Source: Bugula neritina (taxonomy: Eukaryota > Bryozoa > Gymnolaemata > Cheilostomatida > Bugulidae). From it: a stretch of 64,000 nucleotides of DNA. Shown piece by piece: positions 10,367 to 26,739 of the stretch; position 1 is the stretch's first letter; the number at the start of each line of letters is the position of its first letter. The notes beneath the pieces were generated by a model. It saw nothing but the letters and a program-made list of their open reading frames with translations. It ran no database searches and had not been told where the DNA came from. The translations under genes and the position numbers were made by a program. Location: positions 3,033,001-3,097,000 of the forward strand of contig OZ037765.1 in the NCBI GenBank assembly GCA_964035545.1, written 5' to 3'.

Positions 10367-13300
10367 ATGGAAGTTTTTCAAAGAATCACCTCTGCTATAG
10401 GAAAGGATAATGCTGAATGTCTCATTGAACTATTTGGTGAACCAGATATTAAGCAGTTCTGTAAAGATCTTAAACAAGATGATTCTACTTCACTCCAGGT
10501 GAAAACTGTACTAAACATATGATTTAGTATCCTACAAGCCATAATTTTGTTGCTTTTAAATTGTCTGTATGTAATATATCACAATTTATCAGCTTCTCTC
10601 TAATATGTATCAAATTCAATCTATTAGAGTGCTTTTTGTCTATACTAAAAGCTGTAAAGTCATAGCTCCAAAAAAACAATTACAATAATCCTATAATTCT
10701 ACATTATAATTATAATAATGCTTTAAAATAATCTTAGTTAGTCTCAAGGTAATGTTGAGCATTTTGATATTCAGTTATTATTGATATACCAGTCCTTGTT
10801 TATCATTAGCTCAGTCAGTGTCATATAGCGATGCTTTTTATTGCTAATAATAGATAAAGCTTTGATAGCTTCACAAAATATACTATTCCAGCATCCATTT
10901 GTAGTTTTTTTAATTAACGAGTTCTAGCCAAAGAGACATAAACTACTTGCAAAAGCTACCACTATTATTAGAATATCTTTTATTTTTCCTCTGTTTAATT
11001 ACTCATTCTTCATGACAATATGTTTGGTAGGACAATTTGGAAGAGTTTGTAAGTTTCTGTCGAGCTGTCTCCAGCAGATCTGATGAGATTAAATCAGACC
11101 TTCAACTTTTTGAGGCTGTACAGAAATTTACATATGTATTTGCATCTCCATACGAGTAAGTTTATTACATAATATTATATACGTATACCATGTAATGATA
11201 TATATAATATGCTAACATAAATGCTATTATCATGTATGTTTTGTATACTAGAATGTGCTATGCCTGCAGGATGTTTCACAATAAAATTTATTGCATGCTT
11301 TTGCTCTTAAATTATCATAATTTTATTTATAAAATAAAATACCAGTTTTTAGGATAAAATATGGTAAATTCTACTAGATAACATTATATGTCCAAAGGTG
11401 CTTATCTTATTTTATTGTCGACAAATTAATCTTTTTAATAAATGCTTCTGTAGTGATGAGTTTATTCAGTGGTTCTTGTGGTGTAACGGCTAGCACACTC
11501 GCTTGCAAGCCAGAGGACTCGGGTTCGATTCCCAGTGGGGGCAATCATTTTTCAGCTCCCTGTAGTTGATTTTATTGTTCATTGTTTGGCTTGATTATCC
11601 TCTGTCTAAACTGTGATCTAATTGGTTACTCGCAGAACGCTGCTGGAAGACTGTGATGACCTAGCTACTGAGACTCAACTACGGGACAGCGTAGTGACTA
11701 TCTATAAAATGACTCTCCAAACTGGGTGCCCTGCCCTCTTATCTTCCTACTCTAGTATCCTCAACACTGAAGAGTTCATGCTTTGGGAGGTAACAATATT
11801 TAGAGCTCGATTCAGCTTATACAAGTTTAGAGTTATCAATTTTTATAAGATTTCACGGACAATTTGACACCATACCATTCTTTTGGTTTTACATTTTTCT
11901 GATATAATAGTTTATGTTTAGCTTATACTTTGACATGGTAGTGGTGGAAGTTTGGAATAGTATTATATAATGAATACAATGAAAATCATGAAACTCATTA
12001 AAATAGAATGTAATTATTATACCTTTAGGAAATGGATATTGACACTCAGGTAGAGCTGTGTAAAATGGTAGTTGCTGCTTTCCCCCATATTGTTGTGAAG
12101 ATACCCAAGAAGACAGCAAAGAATGAGACTTTTTTGCTGTACAGCACTATTGTCCTTGATACCTACCAGAACATATGCAACGCACAGCCAAAGAAGATTG
12201 ACAGCAAACTCAAACCTGCGCTTCAAGAAATTATGGGTAAATATTTTCTTCATTGTCATAAGTAATCAAAATGTTTTATTTTTATATAATCAATTCTGTA
12301 AATTTATTTACCTAACAATTGTATTTTTACAATCAATTAAAAGTAGTACAATTTCTTAAAAATATTTTCACATTCCGGTTACAATATGACGTACATATAA
12401 TATATGATACTCGCGTCGCTAGTCTTTATGACATAGTAGCAGTTACTAATTTATTTGTAGAAGCTGCAGCAGATAAAGTTGTTGAATATTCTGGGAAAAA
12501 GATGGACGACTCTAGTTTCTTTTCCTTAATAATAATATTTGCATCTAGTAACCTTTGCTTTGAGGTATAAAATATGAAATCAGATGATCAGTTATATGTT
12601 TGTCATTGTTTATCTATTGCCTGTATATTGTATATCATGTTTAGTCCATCAATATATTTTTCTGTCTGCTTTTAAAAACAAGTTTTAATGTTGAAGACGA
12701 AAGATTTGGATTCCTATGATAATTTTCATGTTTGCAATTGATTTTCAATATTTTGTCTTGAATACATGACCAGATGTGGACGCTGATAGAATAGTTGGGC
12801 GCTGATAGAATAGTTGGGCGCTGATAGAATAGTTGGGCGCTGATAGAATAGTTGGGCGCTGATAGAATAGTTGGGCGCTGATAGAATAGTTGGGCGCTGA
12901 TAGAATAGTTGGGCGCTGATAGAATAGTTGGGCGCTGATAGAATAGTTGGCGGAACCAGTGGTAGTTCACTTTATTGTTTGGTTGTTTTCTTATTATAGA
13001 GAGTGGATTTGTGCATAGACTATATGAAGCCACTGAAGAAGATAAGGGGGTGTGGCCTACCAACCAGTGGTACTGTAGTCACCCTAGTCAACCAGTGTCT
13101 TAGGATGGCCATAGAGAAGCAGGGAGATCAGGTAGATGCTGAGTCAGTACAACATCATATTGATATCTTCCTTAAAGATGGTATAGAAGCTCAAACAGAT
13201 CCCACCCCTGGTAGGTTATTCTATTCTAAGATTCCACCCCTGGTAAATTATTCTGTTTCAAGTACCTCATAGTGGGTGGTCTAATTTTTGACTTTAGTAA

Positions 13301-16300
13301 ATTTGTAGTTTCAAATAGACATCAAGTATTGTTTAAATCACATTAGTAATATTTGTAAGCTATAAAACACTACTGGTTGTTTGAAAAGTTTAAATACCTA
13401 CCTTTTTTCTCTAATTTTTCATGATGAGTTTCATAGGCAAAATGTGAGTAAGGAAGTATATTCTAATAAAATAGTATATAATGTATATATGATTTTATAA
13501 ATATAACTTTGTTGAAATTTTTGCACAGATTTATTGCTGCAAGTCTACCCTAATCAGCCAGATGTGATCCACAGAAACCTCTTTGCAGTCGTTAGACATT
13601 TATCAGACATGTCGGTCTATAACAACCTTCGGGTGTGTCAGCTGATAAAGGAAGTGGCCACCCTCAATCCACAAGTAAGTCCCAAGGCTATATATTTCTG
13701 TAAGGAAAATAGTTTCATGCTTGCTTTTAGCATCATTATATTCTGTAGCTAAAATCCTGCCTTTGAATCCATTGATTATGTTATAGTTTACAAACTATGT
13801 AGTTTTATTGCTATATTTGCTTTTTAATACTATTTGCTGTTTAGCATATTTCATAGCCAACTTTGAATTTATCCAGTATTTATATATTTTTAATCCATGT
13901 AAATACATTTTGATAGATGACACGGTATGTAACTGCGGGAGTTGTCCTATTTCTTACCTCTGTCTAAAGTAACTGTTGGAAATGTTACTAACTCAGATTT
14001 GTCTTCCCTTGTACCATGTCTTTATATTTCTTCTGTTGAATTATCTCTATTAAAGTGACAAGTATTTGATAATATCAACTCATGATTTATGTATCTATCT
14101 TTTAATCTATTTTTAATATAATGCTTGTCTGTTTTTTATTAAATAATTGTTATATTTTTATGAACTGCGCATGATTTTAACCCACAGGTTATTGACAAGG
14201 CTATATTGGAGTTGCTATACCCTTGTCTTAAAGAAATGGCCACTCAGTACTACTCCTTAGATGCATTGACAAAGATTAGCCTTCAGTACGGGCATCAAAT
14301 AGACCTCCAACAGTTGCTGAAGTTTGCTGAGGCTACACCTATCTACATGTACACAGTGTGTGAAGTGCTAGGCAATATTGGTACTGGATCCAACTCTACC
14401 ACGGTATTATAGTTATTAGTAATAATAATATATAGAGTTACAGTCAATAGTAATAGTATATAGAGTTACAGTTAATAGTAATAGTATATAGAGCTACAGT
14501 TATTAGTAATAGTATATAGAGTTACAGTCAATAGTAATATTATATAGATTTACAGTTAATAGTAATAGTATGTAGAGTTACAGTCCATAGTAATAGTATA
14601 TAGAGTTACAGTCAATAGTAATAGTATATAGAGTTACAGTTAATAGTAATAGTATATAGAGTTACAGTTGATAGTAATAGTATATAGTTAAAGACTGTAA
14701 GTTTCTGGCCTATAATATTCTAAACTTTGGTATTGTGCTATTAGCATATTATAGTATGATTGTTTTCATCATTAAAATACGTGAACTCAGTACAAGATGT
14801 TATAAAACTAACTGTACCATTTTCAACACTTTATTATATATTTTTGAACAAATCAATAATTTCTGCAGGCAAAAGCTGAGGAGATACTAAACTGGCTGCT
14901 GACGCAATGTATGAACCCCTCCATGTCGTCTCACAGAGCCTCCATGTTGAACACAGCCAAGACTATCGGAATGAAATACAGGAAACAGCTTCTTCAACTC
15001 AAACCTCTCATTCTCACGATGAATGCCGACGTGGCAATTAAAGATGCGACTGACTCCATATTGGATATGTTAGAAGATCGGAGGTGAGGTGTTGCAGTGT
15101 GGCTTTGATATTATGCTATGTAGCATAAGATGCTAGCCATCACTGCACTTTTTATGGACTCTCTGACACAATTTTATGGAAAGAGTTTTTGTGGACCTAG
15201 TAATATATGTATGAAAATATAAAATGCATGTAAATCTTGAAAGTTATTGAATCTATTTTACAATATCAAATTTACACCAGAAAAATAATTTGTTTGATGT
15301 AAGAGTCACACAAAAGTCACCCATGGCATCATCTAAAATGTATTTTGTATAACTTTTTGAACATTTTTAAATTTATGCATTGACCGTTGATATTTATTTT
15401 TTCAATGTACAAATGCTATGCTTTTGTTGTCTATTTGCAAGTGGCCTTATGTTATGTCTTACCTTTTCTAAAAGTATCAAACAAAGATATTCATTTATAT
15501 TAGCAAGTAATTGTTTGTATCAATGTGATGGTAACAAGTTTCAGTTAATCTATAAAGGCGAGTTGAATCAACTGAAACTCAGTATTTTATTGATGATATA
15601 AAAACACTCTGAGTATTTTATTGTTGGGTTTCAGTCTGGTTGGTGTGAGTAAGAAGGTGGAAGCCAACACAGAACGGCTGGAGACAGTAACTGAAGATCT
15701 GACTGAAACTAAAGACAACGTGGCCAGAATTGATGAGACTGTACAGCAACACTCTGAAGATATCAATAATCTCAACACTGAAGTTACACTACAGAGAGAG
15801 GAGTTGGAGGTGGTGAAGGCAGAACTCGCTGAGGCTATGATTGACATTGAGAGAATAGACAGAAAGGTAACCTCTGATCAAATGGCGGTCTTTAATTTAT
15901 TATTTAAAATTATATTACAAATATTTCACATATTTATACTTCACATTGAAATACCAAGTTACAAAGTGTATTATTAAATATTTATAGACTGTGGACACAA
16001 CTCCAACTTGGTCACATGACGTAGCCAAGTTGCTAGATCCTGAGTCTAACACTGATTGGAGACTCCTTGCTAAAAGACTGAGCTACAGTAATGATGACCT
16101 GAAAGCATGGGCGGCTCACCACAGCCCCTGTATGAGTATGTTAGTTGAGTGGTTTGCTACTCACAACAGCTCTGAGGCTACAAGAGCCGTCTACATTGTG
16201 CTCAAGGATATGGGAAGAGATGATGCTGCCACTGTGGTAGCTGACGCCATGAAGGCAGCAGGTAACTTCTTAGCATATTTTCTTATGGTTTTTGTAAACT

Positions 16301-19300
16301 ATTTGGTGTTTGAATTTAAGATTTTTTGTTGAATCTACATAAATTTAGTAGATATACAGTAAATGTAGGGGTTTAGGTTTTCTATTAGCATGTGACTTTT
16401 ACAGAATCTGTATATAAGTATGTGTGTTCAAAGTGCATATTATAATGTTGTATAGCTGCTCTTTACAGGTGAACTGGTACCTGTTGACGAACCACTGGAC
16501 CTCAAACACCCACCCTCTGTGTTCATCAGTTACCAGTGGGGAGTCCAGGAGAAAGCTGTCCTCCTGAAAGAATATTTGACTAATGCTGGTTTCAGCTGTT
16601 GGTTAGATATTGGTATGTCTTTATATACAGCATTTATATAAATTTACTATTCCTTAATTACATACTATTATGTTTTATATTATAATGTGTAGTTTAACGT
16701 ATGTTATGCTAGTTTAACCTGTCACATTGAATTACGTTGTATAATTTTCACAGTATATGACATTTTGTATACACAGTTGGTTTAAGGTCATTACTTTCCA
16801 GATTCAGGCACTGCTTTATGTTATATATAAACGGTTTCCAGGAGATATCTCGAACAGTTTTTGTCTCACATTAATAAATTTTACATGAAAAGATAGCTCT
16901 TGCATTCCTCTTTCATATACTTTTTTAATTTTTCAATAAAAAATTTTCTGAGAAAGTTGTTGCATAATAAGTAAAATTTTACACCCTCCATGTTCCACTG
17001 CTGTAGCACAGGGGATTCATTTTACAAAGTTTAAAAGTTAAACTTGACATTCCTTGATATGTTTTCTCTAATATACTTTCTTTGTTTTTTGAAATTCTGT
17101 TTATGCTCTTCACAATTTGGTAAAAACATACACCATTTTGCAAGTTTCACTGCAATTTTCTAAATTCTTCATATGGTGGTTCTAGCTACGCTCCTGTGAC
17201 TAATTATAACATTCCTAGTACGTTTGCCGCTCTGCGCTATCACAATAACATAAAGTACCCTCTCGCACAAATTGGCAATCTATTGGATTTCTGCCAATAT
17301 AATGTTCCCTGTTTTACATTAGCACTCAGCTGAATCATCTCACTAGTTACAATAATATACTGAAAATGCCTCAGCACAACATAATTCTTTGTTTGTTTGG
17401 CAGAGTTAATTTCAGCTAAATCACTTCACTTTACAGTCTTGTCAGTAAAGGTCTGTCTATAGCCCAGCAGGTGTACTTTCGGTTTCTCTAATTCACATAT
17501 AATTATTTTAAGTACATTGTATTCTATAAGATCAATTAAAGGTTTAGTCCAGTGTTCAGTATCTAATTATTATGCATGTATGTTGTCTTACTGTTGAACA
17601 AAAGTTAAAAAAAACTTTACAATTATAGCCATATTTATTATACATGCGTAGGATTTGCATAAGTTGGCAAAAAAAATTGCAACAAAACAGGGTTGAACCA
17701 TGACCACCCAACTCGTCACTGACGCCTCTAACCTCTGGACCACGCTTTTATCGTTATTGAAACGCGCACTATATGAGTCAATATCATTACATAAATATTT
17801 CGCGCGCAAATGGGTTATAATTATTAGGCTGTCAATTCATGTTGATAGCAGTCAACTGTTGCAATAGTCTCGGGTTACTAGCAAAGCTAATGGTTTTGAA
17901 CAAATAACCCAAAAGTTTAAAAATAAGTAGCTTGCGTATTACTAGCTACAAAAACAGGTCTGAAATAGACTGGTAAAGCAAGCTCTTATTGTAGAGTTTG
18001 CAGATGTGCTCTAAAATAAAACTTAAACTGTATGCTATTACATAAGTATTTGTATGCGAGAGATAAATGGATATTACTGAGTTTCTGGAAAACAACATAC
18101 TTGAAGTTAACTTTGACAATGGTGTGTTATTTTCATCATAGCTAGCCTATAGCATAAATCTCTAATCATATGAATTTTCTTGAAGCCCACAGCTCATGTA
18201 AGGGTGGCAATGTAATTTGAAACGAACAATTATGTTGCTGCATTGTGTCTAAGGTATATTAGAGAGCAGAATTTGGTTTTACTAGCCTACCCCAACGGCA
18301 TTCTACAATGCAGCTTATATGCTGGCAGTTGTAATAAGTACTGCCAATAGCAAGGTTACTATCACTGCTAGCTCTGTGCAGTATGTAACCTCTTGAATAA
18401 TTGCGCCAATTTTAAACTCTTGGAAGTTGGCCAAGTTATCATATCGCAGCCAGCCACCGGAGACAAAGCATCAGAGCTATTCATATAATATTATACTGAT
18501 GCACTTGGTAGCAGAGTGGCTAATCTAATATAGTTCATAGTTCAACACCCTTTACTTTGGGAATACAGCCTCTTTTTTTAGGTTTACCTAACAAAGCATG
18601 AAAATATCTAAACTGATATTCTGATAATTTAGAGGTACATTTTGAAAACTAGGTTAATTGCACTTGTTTGCACAACAACAATAATAAAATAGATATTATG
18701 CAGTATAATAAAAACACACATAATACTATATAATATATTATAATGATAATAATATAATAATATAAGTACCATTACTGCATTTTGTAAATCACATGGTTGC
18801 CAAAAAAATGTATCACAAATGCTGTAATTATAAAACAAAAATAGAACTAGCTAGGCAGCAGGTTAGAATAGAGTAAATTTTTAAAACATGAAATCATGAT
18901 TTGACTATTGTTTTATTTAGGCCAACCAACCTAGGAATACAAGATTGGGTTTTAGCTGACAGTTTATAACATTTAGCTTTTGAGCCAGCAGCACTGGCAC
19001 TTGTGAAGTATAGGCAAAGTTAGTGAAGCGAGACTAACGAGCACTCAAATACAAGGCATATTGAGACACAATAACAAGTCAGGAGCGTATAAATTGAAAA
19101 GAATGTGGAAGGGGGACTATGTTTTTCAACAAGCTATAACTTAAACATGAATTGGCTTTTGAAAAAAATAAAAAAGTATATTGGAGAACATAAGTTTCTT
19201 TATCTTTTCATATTTTTTTTGTTCCTGTGACATTCAACCTGTTCGAGCTATCAGTGGAACATTGTTCATATAGAACATAAAGCACCTGGCAAAGAGCCAG

Positions 19301-22300
19301 AAAATGAAAAGTATGACCTTAAACCAACTGTGTAGTATTTACTTTTTACTATAATGTTATATTATTCCCCAAGCAGAAATGGGTATAACCAATTTAATTA
19401 ACCAATCAAAGCAGTGGTTAATCCTAAATCAATGTGACAAGATTCAACTGTAATTAAATGTTGATGGAAGAATTTTTACTGACAAGCATTCAGTGAAGTA
19501 TAGCTGTTGTTCATATGAAATGGTTATACTGCGGGGCGTGTCCACACCTCACCCCACTCACTGTTCTTTAGTTTCTAGGATTCTTATCAATTGCTTGAAA
19601 TAAAGAATTGGTTGAACAGCTACTTGATTAAACTCAACTTTTGAAGGCAAAGTGCTGCTGAAGTTGTCCGTGATTTAAAAATTAATTTAAGTTTTTAGAA
19701 ATAAGTTATGAACATTTCCTAACGAAAATGACAAAATATTTTTAGGTAAGATCATTTTCCTGTTTAAGTAAAGTTCTCAACAAGTCCAATAGTTATAGTT
19801 TTACTTTTTAAACTATTTTTATATATTTTATTGGAAATTATCATTGTCAAATACAAGCTATAGATTTTGTTAGTTGCATATTCTGATTGAATTTAGTGAT
19901 GGTTGACTAAATATTGAAAATTGATTAGGAACTTTAAAAGTCAAAAGCACTTTTACCATCCTTGTCATTTTAATTTTAATATAGCTTTTAAAATTTTTAA
20001 GTAGTTATTCAGCTCATGCAACTTTATCTGCAATTACTAAAGTGCATAATTTAATGTAATATTTTGTGAATATCTTGCAATTTAAATAAAAAAGAAAGGT
20101 TTTGTCTTTCTATTTTTACCATGACGAAAGCTTTATTTCTATAATTTTATTTTCATTCTTTGAAAATAAAATAATAATTAAAAGCCCTCAAAATTTTTAT
20201 GTTTTTGTGACTTTGTTTGAACGCAACTATAATATCATGTAGTGTTATGTATAGTAGATAATGCATGTTAATAACTTTTACCTTTGACTCAAGTAGAATC
20301 GTTATATACCTCGACTCATCATATGTTGCACTTAATCACTTTGACCAATGCTACTCACTACTTTTTCAAATTTATTTTTCTGATCTGTTAGATTTGTTCT
20401 GGTCTCTTCTTATATCTACATTTTTGTGTAAAATATTCAATTTTCATGATTTTTAATAATCCCTTTTAAACTCAGAGCTATGAATTTTCTATAATCCAAT
20501 AAATCCTGGTTCTTGGGTATAATAATTATATTATCTCATAAACATAAAAATTATTCTATGAAAATCTTTCTTTATTTTACGTTTGATACACTTTAAACTT
20601 ATGTTTTATATGACATAACTTCGACTGCTATACACTAGAATATTTTCAGGTCAAATGGGAGGAGGAGACAAACTATATGAAAAGATTGATAATGGAATTC
20701 GTGCAGCTAAAGTAATCTTGAGTCTGGTTACAGAGAAGTATGCCAAGTCAGCAAACTGTAACAAAGAGGTCTGTTAGTTCGTATGATACTGTATATGATA
20801 TATAATATATTACTGTATATGATAGTATATACCTAAATTACAGCATAATACTATATGCCACATCGTATATATAGATTATAGTATATAATATAGATATTAC
20901 TGTACGTTATCAACTTACTAATTAATATGTTGTAATATTAGTGTCCTAGAAAGAAGGAGCTTATTCCACTTCTGCCTAAAACTCACTGATTCTGTCCAAC
21001 ATTTATATAACCTCTCCTTAAAGTTTACTTGAGAAAGTAGGCAATAGCTAGGAAATAACTGTAAACTGGAAACCAAGCCTCAGATTTTGGTGCTACTTCT
21101 AACCACGTGAAATCTTTTTGAAACAATTGGAAATAAAAATGAAGAATACGATGTAATGATAACGATGATTTCTATATGCCAACTCTTGCTGTACAATAAA
21201 GTAATAATTGTGATTCCTACCTGATAAATATTTTGCAGGTAAATCTCTCCGTTTCTCTCCATAAGCCAATGTTCCCTCTGCTGATGGAGAAAATGCCATG
21301 GCCACCCAGTGGTGCCATGGGACCCATCTTCAGTGAGTACTTGTTTGTGAGGTTCTTCCAACGTGAGAATGAGCGTAAAGAGGGGATTTACTGGCCTGAG
21401 GCTAAGATTGAAGAGTTGATAATGCAGATCCGCCAGGTCATAGAGCCAGATGAGAAACTTGTTAGTAAAAGTATGTAAAGTATTCATCTATTTCCTTTTT
21501 ATAGCGGTATGTAGCAACAGCTTGTTTCTGTTTGACACAATAGATGTGCAGTTATGAATGTAAGACTAAACATCTACAGTTGTGGCCATTTTTCCGACAG
21601 AGAAAGCGTTAATTGTATAATTGGAGGCTATTTGGCAGGCTAATCATTTCTTTTTATAAAATATTTACCACATATTGTGCTGCAATTCTAAAATTGAGTG
21701 TTTTTAGTATAACATATCAATAATAAAATTGTTTAAACTCAACAATTGTAATTTAATATTTATTCATTCATTAATATTTGCAAAGGGAAAACTCTGTATT
21801 TTACATTTTCATAGAAATGGATGATTGGTGGCTGTCCAAAACAGGAAATAGAGTGATTGGGTCAAAGAGCAAAAATGCAGACAATTCTGAACATCCTGAC
21901 ATATTCATCTCTTACCAATGGGGAAAGCAAAAGGAGGTGTGTTATATGACAGATTGATCATGTAAATAATTCATTATATCAATATAATATTCTTTTAGAT
22001 TATATATTAGTGTATCTGTATATTGTTATCGCTAAAGTTATAATAGTTTACTAATCACTGGAGGTGCATCTATTGTAGAAATTTATGATATTGCAGGTAC
22101 ATGCATTGTATAGGAAGCTGAAGTCTCTAGGATTTACCTGCTGGCTAGACATTGAACAGATGGGAGCGGGGGACAGTCTGTATGATAAGATAGACAGAGG
22201 TATCAGAAACTGTAAAGTCGTACTGAGTTGTGTGACTGAGAAATATTCTCTCTCACTCAACTGCAGGCGTGAAATCAGTCTGACAAGTTCTCTGAGTAAA

Positions 22301-22657
22301 CCAATCATACCTCTTCTACTAGAGAAGACAACATGGCCGCCAGCGGGTCCCATGAGCATGCCTCTGGCCCAGTTACAGTATATTGATTGTACTGAAGAAG
22401 GTTCTCTTATAGCCGAACCGCAATTCACTCTTCTACTTACTGTATTAACTCAGCGTCAAGTGTTCACTAGCAAGACACTTGGTAAGCAGTTCTCACCAGT
22501 ATTCACTACCATGAAATCTCTTAAAAAGTTCAAGTCAGGTAGTTCAACAAACAAACCTAGTAGCAAGGATACTAAAGCTTCTAATCAACAATCTGGTACG
22601 CCTCCAGTCTCACAAAGTCACGATCAGACTGCTTCTAGGTCATGTGTTCTTCTGTAA
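10367..22657 (+). CDS. ARM/HEAT-like, coiled-coil, Death, double-TIR protein with CaaX end
   Basis: Sixteen exons join in frame into 1064 residues: 10367-10498, 11031-11155, 11636-11789, 12029-12236, 12461-12564, 13000-13210, 13529-13674, 14188-14403, 14869-15083, 15635-15866, 15988-16261, 16469-16612, 20650-20768, 21239-21470, 21815-21936, 22097-22657. Residues 1-503 are helical and ARM/HEAT-like (no sharp signature). About 504-581 are a heptad-rich coiled coil. About 582-672 are a Death domain (L-D-P near the start, D-W-R-L-L-A, S-P-C). TIR-1 starts near 690 and TIR-2 near 866. Both have F-I-S-Y-Q-W-G, then W-L-D-I, then a glycine/GD loop, then N-C-x2-E, whose Glu aligns with the catalytic Glu of NADase TIRs such as SARM1. 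The last four residues, CVLL, form a CaaX box of the geranylgeranyl type. The plan recalls SARM1 (ARM-SAM-SAM-TIR) but with Death in place of SAM. Oddities: intron 13 has a weak GTCTGT donor, and the stop overlaps a donor-like GTAAGT (22654), so a longer isoform is possible. AATAAA lies at 22928. Confidence 0.82.
11471..11543 (+). other. tRNA-derived repeat (SINE head) in intron 2
   Basis: A tRNA-like unit with an A box (TGGTGTAACGG) and a B box (GGTTCGATTCC) and a GCA at the anticodon-like position. The acceptor stem pairs mostly by G-U wobble, so this is a tRNA-derived repeat and not a working tRNA gene. Related copies occur at 39923-39990 and, inverted, at 63828-63890; a weak trace is near 31090. 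Confidence 0.5.
12781..12950. repeat. 19-bp minisatellite, about 9 copies, in intron 5
   Basis: Nine tandem, almost identical copies of CGCTGATAGAATAGTTGGG lie 50 bp before exon 6 of the TIR gene. The - strand open frame through it (12641-13063) is a by-product of the repeat. Confidence 0.95.
14409..14692. repeat. 28-bp AT-rich minisatellite in intron 8
   Basis: About ten copies of a unit close to GAGTTACAGTTAATAGTAAT followed by AGTATATA begin right after exon 8. Copies differ by single bases (CAATAG/TAATAG/TTATTAG). Confidence 0.9.
16770..19334. mobile_element. Non-autonomous DNA transposon with long inverted repeats, in intron 12
   Basis: The sequence beginning TACACAGTTGGTTTAAGG at 16770 is repeated in inverted form ending at 19334 (CCTTAAACCAACTGTGTA). 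Similarity continues inward imperfectly for several hundred bases on each side (for example the AGGTCAT, GCTTTATGTT and ATGAAAAGATA blocks). The flanks GTA|...|GTA may be a 3-bp target duplication. No transposase frame is visible in the ~2.5-kb body, so it is a fold-back/MITE-like element. It explains most of this 4-kb intron. Confidence 0.6.
17690..17768 (-). other. tRNA-like repeat nested in the inverted-repeat element
   Basis: On the - strand a tRNA-like stretch has an A-box-like start (GTGGTCCAGAGGTTAGAGG) and a B box (GGTTCAACCCT). It looks like a SINE head or tRNA pseudogene inserted in the transposon body. Acceptor pairing is not convincing. Confidence 0.35.
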
Positions 22658-23113
22658 GTATGTTGCCCACCTGTTTTAGGATTATTTATTTTTATATGTT
22701 AGCTGAATTTTTTGCTCTAAAACTTTTAAGGTTTTAGTCAATTTTTTGCAAATTCTTAAGTTGTTCAATTATGTTATCATTTTACTGGCCGTCCTTTATT
22801 TTAAAGTCATCATCAATTATAGAAACTGGTGATATTTATAGATCAAAATTTAGTTATATTTTTAAACAATCTGCTGTGAAAATCTTTTGATATCTTTCTA
22901 CTGATAAGTTTTTTGACATTTTTTACTAATAAACTTTATATTATTTTAATTTCTAACTTCTTTGTAAGAAATATTTGAAAAATTCAATCATGATATAAAA
23001 ATTTCATGCATACATCTCTAACAGCTGGCGTGTGAATTTATAAAATATGAGAATTTATTGAAGCATTTATTGCATGTTTATTATTTAAAATAGTTTATTT
23101 GTTAAACTTCAAA

Positions 23114-26736
<3,623 letters not shown>

Positions 26737-26739
26737 AAG

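Noticed and set aside
11471-11543. A functional tRNA gene in intron 2 of the TIR gene
   Set aside because: A and B boxes are present but the acceptor stem is almost all wobble pairs, and related degraded copies occur elsewhere; more likely a SINE head.
12641-13063. A 140-residue - strand frame with a repeated motif
   Set aside because: Translation of the 19-bp minisatellite antisense to intron 5/exon 6 of the TIR gene.
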